From JAZRGE01 sp045644025 (lineage in GTDB: Bacteria > Bacillota > Clostridia > Oscillospirales > Acutalibacteraceae), in NCBI GenBank assembly GCA_045644025.1, contig JAZRGE010000032.1, forward strand, positions 1 through 7,264: a stretch of DNA of 7,264 nt. Direction: 5' to 3'. The translations under genes were made by a program, and so were the position numbers. Every line of letters starts with the position of its first letter. Positions within the stretch are counted from its first letter, which is position 1. The notes under the pieces were generated by a model. That model was not told the DNA's origin. It saw only the letters and a list, made by a program, of their open reading frames with translations, and ran no database searches. Of the stretch, positions 1-6,373 are shown one piece after another.

Positions 1-969
1 AAAGGTGCTGTTATCGAAGCAAGGCTGGATAAGGGCCGCGGCCCCGTGGCTACTCTGCTTGTGCAGACCGGTACACTCCACAGCGGCGACGTTATTGTGG
101 CAGGCAGCACAGTTGGTCGTGTCCGTGTGATGACTAACGAGCACGGTCAGGAGATCAAAGTTGCAGGCCCCTCTACTCCCGTTGAGATCACCGGCCTGGA
201 CGAAGCACCCAGCGCAGGCGATACCTTTGATGCTGTTTCGGATGAAAGGCTGGCTCGCCAGCTCGTGGAGCAGAGAAGGCAGAGCGAAAAAGAGCAGGTG
301 TGGAATTCTGCTTCTCATGTCACTCTGGATAATCTTTTCTCCCAGCTTGAGCAGGGTGAGATGAAGGATCTTAATATTATCATTAAGGCAGACGTTCAGG
401 GCTCGGTTGAAGCTGTTAAGGAAAGCCTTGTAAAGCTTAGCAATGATGAAGTTAGGGTAAACATTATCCACGGCGGTGTTGGCGCTGTGAGCGAATCCGA
501 CGTTATGTTGGCTGCCGCTTCGGGTGCTATTATTGTTGGCTTTAACGTTCGCCCCGAAGCCAACGCCAAGATTGCTGCCGAAAGGGATAGCATCGAAATT
601 AGGCTCTACAGAGTTATCTACGATTGTATCGAAGAAATAGAGGCTGCTATGAAGGGTATGCTGGCTCCTAAGTTCCGCGAAGTTGCCCAGGCCACTATCG
701 AAGTTCGTACAACCTACAAGATCAGCGGTGTAGGTACCATTGCAGGCTGCTACGTGCAGGATGGAAAGGTGACCCGCAGCAGCAAGATCCGTGTTGTGCG
801 CGATGGTATTGTTGTTGCCGAGGATGAGATTTCTTCGCTGCGCCGCTTTAAGGACGACGTGAAGGAAGTTGCCTCCGGCTATGAGTGCGGTATCGGCTTG
901 GAGAAGTTTGGCGATATCAAGCAGGGCGATACTCTGGAAGCATTTATTATGGAGGAATATAGAGACTAA
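1..969 (+). CDS. infB: Translation initiation factor IF2, C-terminal part (5' truncated by window edge)
   Basis: IF2 is the GTPase that brings formyl-Met-tRNA to the 30S subunit and promotes 50S joining. The reading frame is open from base 1, so only the last 322 residues are present and the G domain lies upstream of the window. The first ~100 residues match the end of the domain II beta-barrel (KGRGPVATLLVQTGTL at about 11-26, then the conserved VGRVRVM and GLDEAPSAGD). A charged linker follows. The C1 domain begins near DLNIIIKADVQGSVEA, with GVGAVSESDV and VGFNVRP further on. The C2 domain, which binds the initiator tRNA, occupies about residues 225-322 (KISGVGTIAGCYV, then GYECGIGLEKFGDIKQGD). 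All are strongly IF2-specific. The stop codon TAA overlaps the rbfA start as TAATG, consistent with translational coupling. Identification is secure; no disruption is seen. Confidence 0.98.
   Translation, partial: KGAVIEARLDKGRGPVATLLVQTGTLHSGDVIVAGSTVGRVRVMTNEHGQEIKVAGPSTPVEITGLDEAPSAGDTFDAVSDERLARQLVEQRRQSEKEQVWNSASHVTLDNLFSQLEQGEMKDLNIIIKADVQGSVEAVKESLVKLSNDEVRVNIIHGGVGAVSESDVMLAAASGAIIVGFNVRPEANAKIAAERDSIEIRLYRVIYDCIEEIEAAMKGMLAPKFREVAQATIEVRTTYKISGVGTIAGCYVQDGKVTRSSKIRVVRDGIVVAEDEISSLRRFKDDVKEVASGYECGIGLEKFGDIKQGDTLEAFIMEEYRD
951..955 (+). promoter_or_regulatory. Distant ribosome-binding site for rbfA
   Basis: GGAGG inside the end of infB, 13 bases before the rbfA ATG. It is a good match to the anti-SD but spaced further than the usual 5-9 bases. 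The start is nevertheless well supported by homology and by the TAATG overlap, so coupling to infB translation is the likely mode. Confidence 0.5.
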
Positions 970-1334
970 TGGCAGGATTTAAAACAAACCGTATTGCCTC
1001 GGAGCTCCAGAAGGAGCTTTCCTCCCTTGTGAGAGAGCTTAAGGATCCCAGAATCAGCCAGCTTCTCAGCATTGTGAAGGTGGATGTGAGCGGAGATCTT
1101 TCCGTGGCAAAAATATACGTGAGCGCTATTGAGGGAGTGGAGGCCAGCGCCAGATCTGTTAAGGGTCTGGAGAGTGCATCGGGCTTCCTTAAAAGGGAGA
1201 TATCGAGCCGCTTAAAGCTTCGCAAGATGCCGGAGTTTAAGTTTATTGCCGATGATTCAATTTCCCACAGCGCCCATATAGCCGATATAATTTCCGGCTT
1301 CGAATATAAAAATCAGGAAGAAAATGAAGAATGA
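969..1334 (+). CDS. rbfA: 30S ribosome-binding factor RbfA
   Basis: RbfA is a small single KH-fold protein that binds the immature 30S subunit and assists late processing of the 16S rRNA 5' end. The 121-residue product has the usual family length. It shows the expected N-terminal helix (RIASELQKELSSLVRE), the DPRIS segment, the strand pair around VDVSGDLSVAKIYVS, and the C-terminal block RLKLRKMPEFKFIADDSI followed by a conserved His/Ile region. The acidic tail (QEENEE) is variable in the family. Its ATG shares bases with the infB stop. The best Shine-Dalgarno candidate, GGAGG at 951-955, lies 13 bases upstream, a long spacing, so re-initiation after infB probably contributes. Position directly after infB matches the common bacterial order and supports the call. 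Confidence 0.96.
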   Translation: MAGFKTNRIASELQKELSSLVRELKDPRISQLLSIVKVDVSGDLSVAKIYVSAIEGVEASARSVKGLESASGFLKREISSRLKLRKMPEFKFIADDSISHSAHIADIISGFEYKNQEENEE

Positions 1335-2311
1335 GGCGAGACGCAATGGCTGAAAGATATACTGTGGAAATGGTGTGCGATTATTTGCGCACCAACGATA
1401 ATTTTATTATCCTAACACATATGTCTCCCGATGGTGACACATTGGGTTCTGCCTGCGCGCTTGCTTTTTCTCTTAAATTCTTGGGCAAAAAGGTATGCAT
1501 TCGCTGCGCGGATAATATACCTAAAAAATACGATTATCTTTTTGAAGGATTAGAGCAGGACGAACTGAAGGAAGGCACGGTAGTGGCTGTGGATGTTGCC
1601 ACCGAAAAGCTGCTGGGCAGCCTTTGGGATGAATTCGGCGGTAGGGTGGATATGTGTATCGATCACCATATCTCTAACACCGAATATGCACAGCGCTTGT
1701 TGCTGGATAGCGATGCTGCCGCTGCCTGCGAAGTGATCTATCAGATAGTTCGCGTGCTGGGCGATTGGCAGGATCCTGCCGTGCGCGCTGCTATCTACAC
1801 CGGCATTTCCACCGACACCGGCGGTTTCCGCTTTTCCAATACCACCGCTCGCACCCATGCCATTGCGGCAGAGATAATGGTGGGCGGTCAGGTGGATTGT
1901 TCGGAGATCGACCGTGTTATGTTTGAATGCAAGACCCGCCAACAGTTGGCAATGGAAAGCTACGTGCTTTCGCGAATCAAGTTTTACTACGGCGGCAAAT
2001 GCGCCGTGATATCCGTGCCCAAATCCGTGCGCCAAAAATTTGGCTGCAAGGAAGATGAAATCGACGCTGTTGCTGCCGCTTCCCGTTCTATCGAAGGGGT
2101 GCTTGTGGGCATCACCTTAAAGCAGAAAGACGATGGCACAATCAAGGCTTCGGTGCGCAGCCACAATCCCGTGGATTCCGCCGCTATTTGCAAAGCACTT
2201 GGCGGTGGCGGCCACGTTAGGGCCGCCGGATGCACATTGGGAAATTCGCTGGCTATTGCAAGAAGAAGGATTCTGAAGGCTGTTAAAGCAGAACTGGAGG
2301 CCATAAATTGA
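1331..2311 (+). CDS. nrnA: DHH-family oligoribonuclease / pAp phosphatase NrnA
   Basis: NrnA-type enzymes degrade 2-5 nt RNA fragments from their ends and hydrolyse 3'-phosphoadenosine 5'-phosphate to AMP, replacing Orn and CysQ in many Bacillota. In the 326-residue product the DHH domain shows motif I as THMSPDGDTLGS (His30, Asp34, Asp36), an Asp in VVAVD (Asp88), the signature DHH at 111-113 (CIDHHISN) and the downstream STDTGGFRF segment. These supply the metal ligands of the two-metal centre. The C-terminal DHHA1 domain ends in the substrate-binding GGGGHVRAAG at about 291-300. Start choice is uncertain. The ATG at 1331 overlaps the rbfA stop (ATGA) and has AGGAAG 10 bases upstream. ATG at 1346 gives a 321-residue protein with GAGG 9 bases upstream and is nearly as plausible. 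Either way all motifs are intact. Location between rbfA and truB is the standard Bacillota context. Confidence 0.93.
   Translation: MRRDAMAERYTVEMVCDYLRTNDNFIILTHMSPDGDTLGSACALAFSLKFLGKKVCIRCADNIPKKYDYLFEGLEQDELKEGTVVAVDVATEKLLGSLWDEFGGRVDMCIDHHISNTEYAQRLLLDSDAAAACEVIYQIVRVLGDWQDPAVRAAIYTGISTDTGGFRFSNTTARTHAIAAEIMVGGQVDCSEIDRVMFECKTRQQLAMESYVLSRIKFYYGGKCAVISVPKSVRQKFGCKEDEIDAVAAASRSIEGVLVGITLKQKDDGTIKASVRSHNPVDSAAICKALGGGGHVRAAGCTLGNSLAIARRRILKAVKAELEAIN
2296..2300 (+). promoter_or_regulatory. Ribosome-binding site fixing the TTG start of truB
   Basis: GGAGG within the last codons of nrnA, 7 bases before TTG at 2308. It supports the non-ATG start over any later Met; the next Met (residue 13) would delete the conserved LLDKPS segment. 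Confidence 0.75.
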
Positions 2312-3192
2312 CAGGTCTTATTTTGCTGGATAAGCCCTCGGATATGACTTCTTTTCTGGCTTGCTCAATTATAAGGGGCATCTCCAAGGAAAAGCACGTG
2401 GGCCACACCGGCACACTGGATCCTATGGCCACCGGCGTGCTACCCATATTTGTGGGCAAGGCCACAGGGCTTTCCCGCTATCTTATAGAGGCTGATAAAA
2501 GATACACCGCGGTGATAAAGCCGGGTGTGGCCACCGATACAATGGATATCACGGGCAACGTGGTTTCCAGTAGCAATGATATCCCGAGTAGGGAAGAGAT
2601 AGAAAGAGTGGTGGCTTCCTTTAAGGGTAAGCAGATACAGACTCCGCCTATCTACTCTGCTATTAGGGTGGATGGCCGCAGGCTTTATGATATAGCACGT
2701 TCGGGTGGAGAGGCCGAGATCCCTCAGAGAGAAATAACTATCTATTCCATAGATATCTTGGAGTTCTTTGAAGACAGCAGCTTTTCTGTAGACGTATGCT
2801 GCTCTAAAGGTACATATATTCGTTCGCTTGCCAACGATATCGGCAAGCAGCTCGGTTGCGGAGCCACGCTGGCTTCGCTTCGCCGCACATCCACCGCAGG
2901 CTTCGGTATAGAAAGCTGCACCCCTCTGGCGGATATAAAGGCCAACGGTGCAGAATCCTACCTTATCGCTCCTGAAAAGGCCCTGCCTCACCTTAAAAGA
3001 GTGAGCGTGAGCCAGAAGCAGGCAGTAAGGTTCACAAACGGTGGTGCTCTTTCGGTGGAAAGGCTCACCTTGGGCGAAACAACTCCCGAAGAAGATATGG
3101 TGGTTATGCACGGAGAGATAATGCTGGGTGTTGGCCGAATTTCGGCCGATGCGCAGGAATTAGCACCAAAAACAGTGATAAACAAAATTTAG
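2308..3192 (+). CDS. truB: tRNA pseudouridine-55 synthase TruB
   Basis: TruB isomerises U55 in the T-loop of tRNAs to pseudouridine and also acts as a tRNA-folding chaperone. The 294-residue product begins with the family hallmark LILLDKPSDMTS (about 4-15). It then has HVGHTGTLDPMATGVL with the catalytic Asp at residue 38, the conserved Tyr of KRY (Tyr66), and KGTYIRSLANDIG with the conserved Arg172. Residues ~225-294 form a divergent PUA-like C-terminal domain, as in Bacillota TruB. The start is TTG: no ATG lies close upstream, the protein begins exactly where homologues begin, and GGAGG at 2296-2300 sits 7 bases upstream. The TTG overlaps the nrnA stop as TTGA. The rare start codon may lower expression relative to its neighbours. 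Function is secure from the active-site motif. Confidence 0.97.
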   Translation: MTGLILLDKPSDMTSFLACSIIRGISKEKHVGHTGTLDPMATGVLPIFVGKATGLSRYLIEADKRYTAVIKPGVATDTMDITGNVVSSSNDIPSREEIERVVASFKGKQIQTPPIYSAIRVDGRRLYDIARSGGEAEIPQREITIYSIDILEFFEDSSFSVDVCCSKGTYIRSLANDIGKQLGCGATLASLRRTSTAGFGIESCTPLADIKANGAESYLIAPEKALPHLKRVSVSQKQAVRFTNGGALSVERLTLGETTPEEDMVVMHGEIMLGVGRISADAQELAPKTVINKI

Positions 3193-3215
3193 GAAAGCAA
3201 TGGAGGTAAAGAGAT

Positions 3216-4091
3216 ATGATCTTCGGCGTAGATAATGTGGATAATCAGCCCACCGCGCTGGCGTTAGGTATGTTCGATGGAATTCATATTGGCCATAAGG
3301 CAGTTCTGCAGACTGCTATAGATAGTGGACTTTTCCCCATAGCAGTCACCTTTTTTGATACTCAGAAAAATAAAACCGATTTGCTTATGTCTCCTCAAAA
3401 GAAGAAGGATGCCCTGCTGGGGATGGGCTTTAAGCAGGTTGTTATGATGAACTACGATGCCGTGAGAAGCTGGCTTCCTTTGCCTTATCTTTCCTCACTT
3501 CGTATGAACTTTAATCCCGAACTTATTTGCTGCGGTGATAATTTCCATTTTGGTATTAATGCCAGCGGAGATGTGAGCATCCTGGAAAACTATTGCCACA
3601 GCCACGGGATAAAGACTAAGATTGTCCACGCCGTGAAGGATGAAAATGGCAATCTTGTCACATCCACCAATATCCGCAAAATGATTATGAACGGGCGAGT
3701 GGAAGAAGCCAACAAGCTTATGAACAACAATTTTTCCTTCACCCAGACTGTGATGCGCGGAGACGGAATAGGCCATAAACTGGGCTTTCCCACTATCAAT
3801 CAAGAACTTCCGCTTGAACTGGTGGTGCCGAAATTTGGCGTCTACGCCACAAAGGTATCGGTAAACGATCAAGTTTTTGATGCTGTCACAAATATCGGCA
3901 TAAGACCCACAAGGCCCAGCACCACTCCCATCTGCGAGACTCATATCATTGGGTTTGATGGTGATATTTATGATAGTGCTGTCACGGTGAGACTGGAGAG
4001 ATTTATTCGCGAAGAACAGAAATTTGAAACAACGGAACAACTTGCAGAGGCAATCTGCAATGATATAAAGAAGATAAAAAAGGAGAAATAA
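3216..4091 (+). CDS. ribF: Bifunctional riboflavin kinase / FMN adenylyltransferase RibF
   Basis: RibF phosphorylates riboflavin to FMN and adenylates FMN to FAD in the cytoplasm. The 291-residue protein has the N-terminal nucleotidyltransferase fold with GMFDGIHIGHK (18-28, the HxGH signature), GDNFHFG near residues 109-115 and VTSTNIRKMI at 148-157. The C-terminal flavokinase has RGDGIGHKLGFPTIN (181-195), GVYATKV, and CETHIIGFDGDIY with the conserved Glu, then the EEQKF block. The middle of the adenylyltransferase half is unusual. After VTF the common DPHP-type stretch is replaced by FDTQKNKTD, and the usual F-x-x-L-S-x-x-x-F region reads as WLPLPYLSSL. Length is slightly short for the family. 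A strong RBS, GGAGGT (3202-3207), lies 8 bases before the ATG. The 23-base gap after truB holds no terminator. The kinase activity is confidently predicted, the adenylyltransferase somewhat less so. Confidence 0.94.
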   Translation: MIFGVDNVDNQPTALALGMFDGIHIGHKAVLQTAIDSGLFPIAVTFFDTQKNKTDLLMSPQKKKDALLGMGFKQVVMMNYDAVRSWLPLPYLSSLRMNFNPELICCGDNFHFGINASGDVSILENYCHSHGIKTKIVHAVKDENGNLVTSTNIRKMIMNGRVEEANKLMNNNFSFTQTVMRGDGIGHKLGFPTINQELPLELVVPKFGVYATKVSVNDQVFDAVTNIGIRPTRPSTTPICETHIIGFDGDIYDSAVTVRLERFIREEQKFETTEQLAEAICNDIKKIKKEK

Positions 4092-4093
4092 AA

Positions 4094-4669
4094 ATGAAAA
4101 AAGAAGTAATGATCGAAACATCCGCCCGTCACGTTCATGTTAGCCGTCAGGATCTGGATATCCTTTTCGGCGAGGGCTATGAACTTACCCCCAAAAAGGA
4201 TCTTTCCCAGCCCGGCCAGTTTGCCTGCGAAGAAAGAATTGATATTGTAGGACCCAAGAAGGAGCTTAAGGGTGTTTCTATTCTCGGCCCCGTTCGCCCC
4301 GCAACCCAGGTTGAGATTTCTCTCACCGATGCTCGCAGCATCGGCGTTGCCGCTCCCATCAGGGAATCCGGCGATGTTAAGGGTAGCGGCGCATGTAAGC
4401 TTGTTGGCCCCAAGGGTGAGGTCGAGATCTCCGAGGGTGTTATTGCCGCTAAGCGCCACATACATATGACAACCGCTGATGCCGCAAACTATGATCTTAA
4501 GGATTGCCAGATTGTTAAGGTTAAGGTTGAGAGCGATGGCCGTAGCCTTATCTTTGATGATGTTGTTGTTCGTGTAAGCGATAAGTTTGCTCTTGCTATG
4601 CATATCGATACCGATGAGTCCAACGCTATGGCTGCAGGTAGAGATTGTGTTGGCGAGATCCTGGACTAA
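4094..4669 (+). CDS. pduL: PduL-type phosphate acyltransferase (phosphotransacylase)
   Basis: PduL-family enzymes interconvert acyl-CoA plus phosphate with acyl phosphate plus CoA, feeding acetate or propionate kinase. They are unrelated in fold to the Pta family. The 191-residue product carries the paired PTAC domains. The first has SARHVHVS with His13 and His15 and GPVRPATQVE with the conserved Arg68. The second has KRHIHM with His122 and His124, and MHIDTDESNA at 169-178. The histidines are the expected ligands of the di-zinc site. The N terminus begins directly at the first domain, with no amphipathic extension of the kind that targets bacterial-microcompartment PduL, so a free cytosolic phosphotransacetylase role is inferred. 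AGGAG (4081-4085) in the end of ribF lies 8 bases before the ATG. The ribF gap is 2 bases and the stop overlaps hemW (TAATG). No kinase or shell gene is in view. Acyl-chain preference cannot be told from sequence. Confidence 0.93.
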   Translation: MKKEVMIETSARHVHVSRQDLDILFGEGYELTPKKDLSQPGQFACEERIDIVGPKKELKGVSILGPVRPATQVEISLTDARSIGVAAPIRESGDVKGSGACKLVGPKGEVEISEGVIAAKRHIHMTTADAANYDLKDCQIVKVKVESDGRSLIFDDVVVRVSDKFALAMHIDTDESNAMAAGRDCVGEILD

Positions 4670-5769
4670 TGTCTTTAGGGCTCTATATTCACGTTCCCTT
4701 TTGCGCTTCAAAATGCGCTTATTGTGATTTCTATTCGTTTGCTCCCACGGCGGGAGAGCTGGATAGCTACACAAACCGCATAACAGATGATTTAGAAAAA
4801 TGGGCGGCACGGCTTGGCTGTGCCGCCGATACACTATATTTTGGCGGCGGCACACCGTCCCTTTTGGGCGGCCGAAGGATCAGCCGCATTGTGGCAAAGG
4901 CTAAGGAATGTTTCGGCCTTCATAATGCCGAGATCACCGTGGAATGTAATCCTGCCGATGATTTAGAAGCCGAATTCATAATTATGGCAGAGGCAGGAGT
5001 AAATCGTATTTCGATTGGTGCCCAGAGCGGCCACAATTTCGAGCTTGCCGCGCTTTCCAGAAGGCATTCGGTATCCGATATTGAATCAACTGTAGCCGCG
5101 GCGCGGCGAGCAGGGATAGAGAACATCTCTCTGGATTTAATGCTGGGCATACCGTTTCAGACGTCGGAATCCCTTTCGGCCACGATCAACCGCTTTGCCA
5201 AATTAGGAGTGAGCCATATTTCGGCCTATCTGCTTAAGGTAGAGCCGGGCACACCAATGGAAAAGCGTGTTAGCGAGTTGCCCGAGGAGGATGCAACGGC
5301 CGATCTTTATCTGCAGGCTTGCCGCGAATTGGCAGAGGCAGGATATAGCAGATATGAAATATCCAATTTCTGCCGTGATAATAAATTCAGCCGCCACAAT
5401 GTGAAGTATTGGCAGTGCGAAGAGTATTTGGGCCTTGGCCCTTCGGCTCATTCCTTCATTGATGGCCGAAGATTTTATTATGAGCGAGATTACAAAGCAT
5501 ATATGGCAGGTGCTGATCCTACCGACGACGGATGCGGCGACGTTGCCGAGCGGCTTATGTTGGCGCTCAGGTTGGATTGCGGCGTGGAACCTCTGGATTT
5601 TTGCCAAAGGAATTTATTGAAAAGCGGCGAAAAGCTGTTGGCCGAAATGGAATGCCTGCAAAAAGCAGGTATAATGAAGAAACAGGGAAACAACTTTAGT
5701 TTCACAGATAAGGGTGCCTTGGTATCCAACGCCTGCATTGTGCGGCTTGTGGATGCTTTGGGCTTTTAG
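4669..5769 (+). CDS. hemW: HemW-family radical SAM protein (heme chaperone, formerly called HemN-like)
   Basis: HemW proteins bind a [4Fe-4S] cluster and S-adenosylmethionine and, where tested, deliver heme to membrane targets. They are often misannotated as oxygen-independent coproporphyrinogen III oxidase. The 366-residue product starts MSLGLYIHVPFC. The radical-SAM cysteines are Cys12, Cys16 and Cys19 in CASKCAYCDF. The residue two beyond Cys19 is Phe, not the extra Cys of true HemN, which favours HemW. GGGTPS at 59-64 binds SAM, followed by VECNPAD, SIGAQSG and the family hallmark SRHNVKYW (His243-Trp248), then GLGPSAHSF. Residues ~295-366 form the HemN C-terminal-like domain. The start ATG overlaps the PduL stop (TAATG) with only weak upstream SD complementarity, so translational coupling is likely. 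An in-frame TTG at 4645 would add eight residues and is not supported. Whether the host makes or uses heme cannot be judged here. Confidence 0.94.
   Translation: MSLGLYIHVPFCASKCAYCDFYSFAPTAGELDSYTNRITDDLEKWAARLGCAADTLYFGGGTPSLLGGRRISRIVAKAKECFGLHNAEITVECNPADDLEAEFIIMAEAGVNRISIGAQSGHNFELAALSRRHSVSDIESTVAAARRAGIENISLDLMLGIPFQTSESLSATINRFAKLGVSHISAYLLKVEPGTPMEKRVSELPEEDATADLYLQACRELAEAGYSRYEISNFCRDNKFSRHNVKYWQCEEYLGLGPSAHSFIDGRRFYYERDYKAYMAGADPTDDGCGDVAERLMLALRLDCGVEPLDFCQRNLLKSGEKLLAEMECLQKAGIMKKQGNNFSFTDKGALVSNACIVRLVDALGF
4803..4827 (+). repeat. GC-rich inverted repeat (potential mRNA hairpin) inside hemW
   Basis: Arms 4803-4813 and 4817-4827 pair over 11 positions (ten Watson-Crick, one G-U) around a 3-base loop TTG. 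It lies about 135 bases into hemW and encodes the weakly conserved segment AARLGCAA between the first helix and the GGGTPS loop. No T-run follows immediately, so it is not a canonical terminator. Function is unknown and it may be a by-product of GC-rich Ala/Gly codons. Confidence 0.5.
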
Positions 5770-5770
5770 T

Positions 5771-5776
5771 AAGGAG
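5771..5776 (+). promoter_or_regulatory. Ribosome-binding site for the uracil-DNA glycosylase
   Basis: AAGGAG just after the hemW stop, 6 bases before ATG 5783. It decides this start over the in-frame GTG at 5714, which lies inside hemW. Confidence 0.75.
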
Positions 5777-5782
5777 ATTGCT

Positions 5783-6334
5783 ATGGAAAAGGATTGGGAA
5801 CAACTCAAAGAAGAATGCCTTAGCTGCCGTAAGTGCGGCTTGTGTGAGACACGCACAAATGTGGTCTTCGGCCAGGGCAATCCTAATGCCAGGCTGATGT
5901 TTATCGGCGAAGGCCCGGGCGAAACAGAGGATCTCACAGGCTTGCCTTTTGTGGGAAGATCGGGCAAGTTGCTGGATAAGTTTATAGAGGCTATCGGCTA
6001 CAGCAGGGAAGACGTTTTTATCGCCAATATGGTGAAATGCCGCCCACCGCAGAACCGTGATCCCAAGCCCGAAGAGATGGAGCTTTGCCTTGATTATCTG
6101 CGCCGCCAGGTTAAGCTGATCAATCCCGATCTTATAGTCTGTCTCGGCCGTGTGGCCGCCGCCAGACTTATTGATCCCAATATAAAGGTGACTAAAGAAC
6201 ACGGCACCATCATAAAAAAAGGCAATTACAATTTTATGGCCACGTTCCATCCTGCTGCACTGCTTCGCGATCCCAATCAGAAGCCCCAGGCATTTGAAGA
6301 TTTCCTTAAAATAAAAGAAATATTAGAGAAATAA
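5783..6334 (+). CDS. Uracil-DNA glycosylase, family 4 (Fe-S type)
   Basis: Family 4 UDGs remove uracil from DNA, starting base-excision repair of deaminated cytosine, and carry a structural [4Fe-4S] cluster. The 183-residue product shows CRKCGL at 15-20, then VVFGQGNP and the uracil-binding/catalytic motif GEGPGETEDLTGLPFVG (42-58). NMVKCRPPQNRDP contains Cys86, Cys102 follows in the next helix, and the C-terminal active-site motif is FHPAALLR (His156). Cys15, Cys18, Cys86 and Cys102 fit the expected cluster spacing. Cys12 and Cys21 extend the N-terminal run to four cysteines at three-residue intervals. The start at 5783 is chosen because AAGGAG (5771-5776) lies 6 bases upstream and the preceding 23 in-frame codons overlap hemW without homology. 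It is the last gene of the operon, and its stop codon abuts the terminator A-tract. Some databases call this family 'SPO1 DNA polymerase-related'; UDG is the better label. Confidence 0.95.
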   Translation: MEKDWEQLKEECLSCRKCGLCETRTNVVFGQGNPNARLMFIGEGPGETEDLTGLPFVGRSGKLLDKFIEAIGYSREDVFIANMVKCRPPQNRDPKPEEMELCLDYLRRQVKLINPDLIVCLGRVAAARLIDPNIKVTKEHGTIIKKGNYNFMATFHPAALLRDPNQKPQAFEDFLKIKEILEK

Positions 6335-6373
6335 AAAAATCCCCATCGCCAAAGCGATGGGGATTTTAATTTT
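6333..6373. terminator. Bidirectional Rho-independent terminator between convergent operons
   Basis: A perfect 14-bp inverted repeat has arms at 6336-6349 and 6354-6367 with a 4-base CAAA loop. The core is CCCCATCGC paired with GCGATGGGG. On the + strand the stem runs into TTTTAATTTT, ending the infB-to-UDG transcript. On the - strand the stem is followed by a run of seven T bases, ending gdhA. It sits in the 53-base gap between the two convergent stop codons, and one element evidently serves both. Confidence 0.95.

Noticed and set aside
2440..3111. 223-codon open frame on the - strand opposite truB
   Set aside because: The translation is rich in His, Cys and Arg with no recognisable domain, and it is fully antisense to a secure truB.
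3133..3147. Short palindrome (arms GGCCGAA and TTCGGCC) near the end of truB
   Set aside because: The full arms leave a 1-base centre, so only a 5-bp stem with a 5-base loop is realistic. No T-run, and it encodes normal TruB residues; likely chance.
3495..4121. 208-codon - strand frame opposite ribF with a hydrophobic N terminus that looks like a membrane segment
   Set aside because: The hydrophobic run (Phe/Leu-rich) is the complement of A-rich Lys/Glu codons at the end of ribF and the RBS of pduL. No other evidence for a gene.
4645..4668. Upstream TTG start for hemW
   Set aside because: It would add eight residues encoded within the end of pduL. The ATG at 4669 matches the usual HemW N terminus and the common TAATG overlap.
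3968..4855. 295-codon open frame on the - strand opposite pduL and the start of hemW
   Set aside because: It overlaps well-recognised + strand genes, the translation is low-complexity and unlike any family I know, and it has no supporting start context. It is a by-product of codon bias in pduL.
4669..5769. Annotation as oxygen-independent coproporphyrinogen III oxidase (HemN)
   Set aside because: The cysteine motif is followed by Phe at the position where HemN has its additional Cys, the length is shorter than HemN, and the SRHNVKYW block is typical of HemW.
5714..5782. GTG start extending the uracil-DNA glycosylase by 23 residues
   Set aside because: The extension lies inside hemW coding sequence, and a good SD (AAGGAG) directly precedes ATG 5783.
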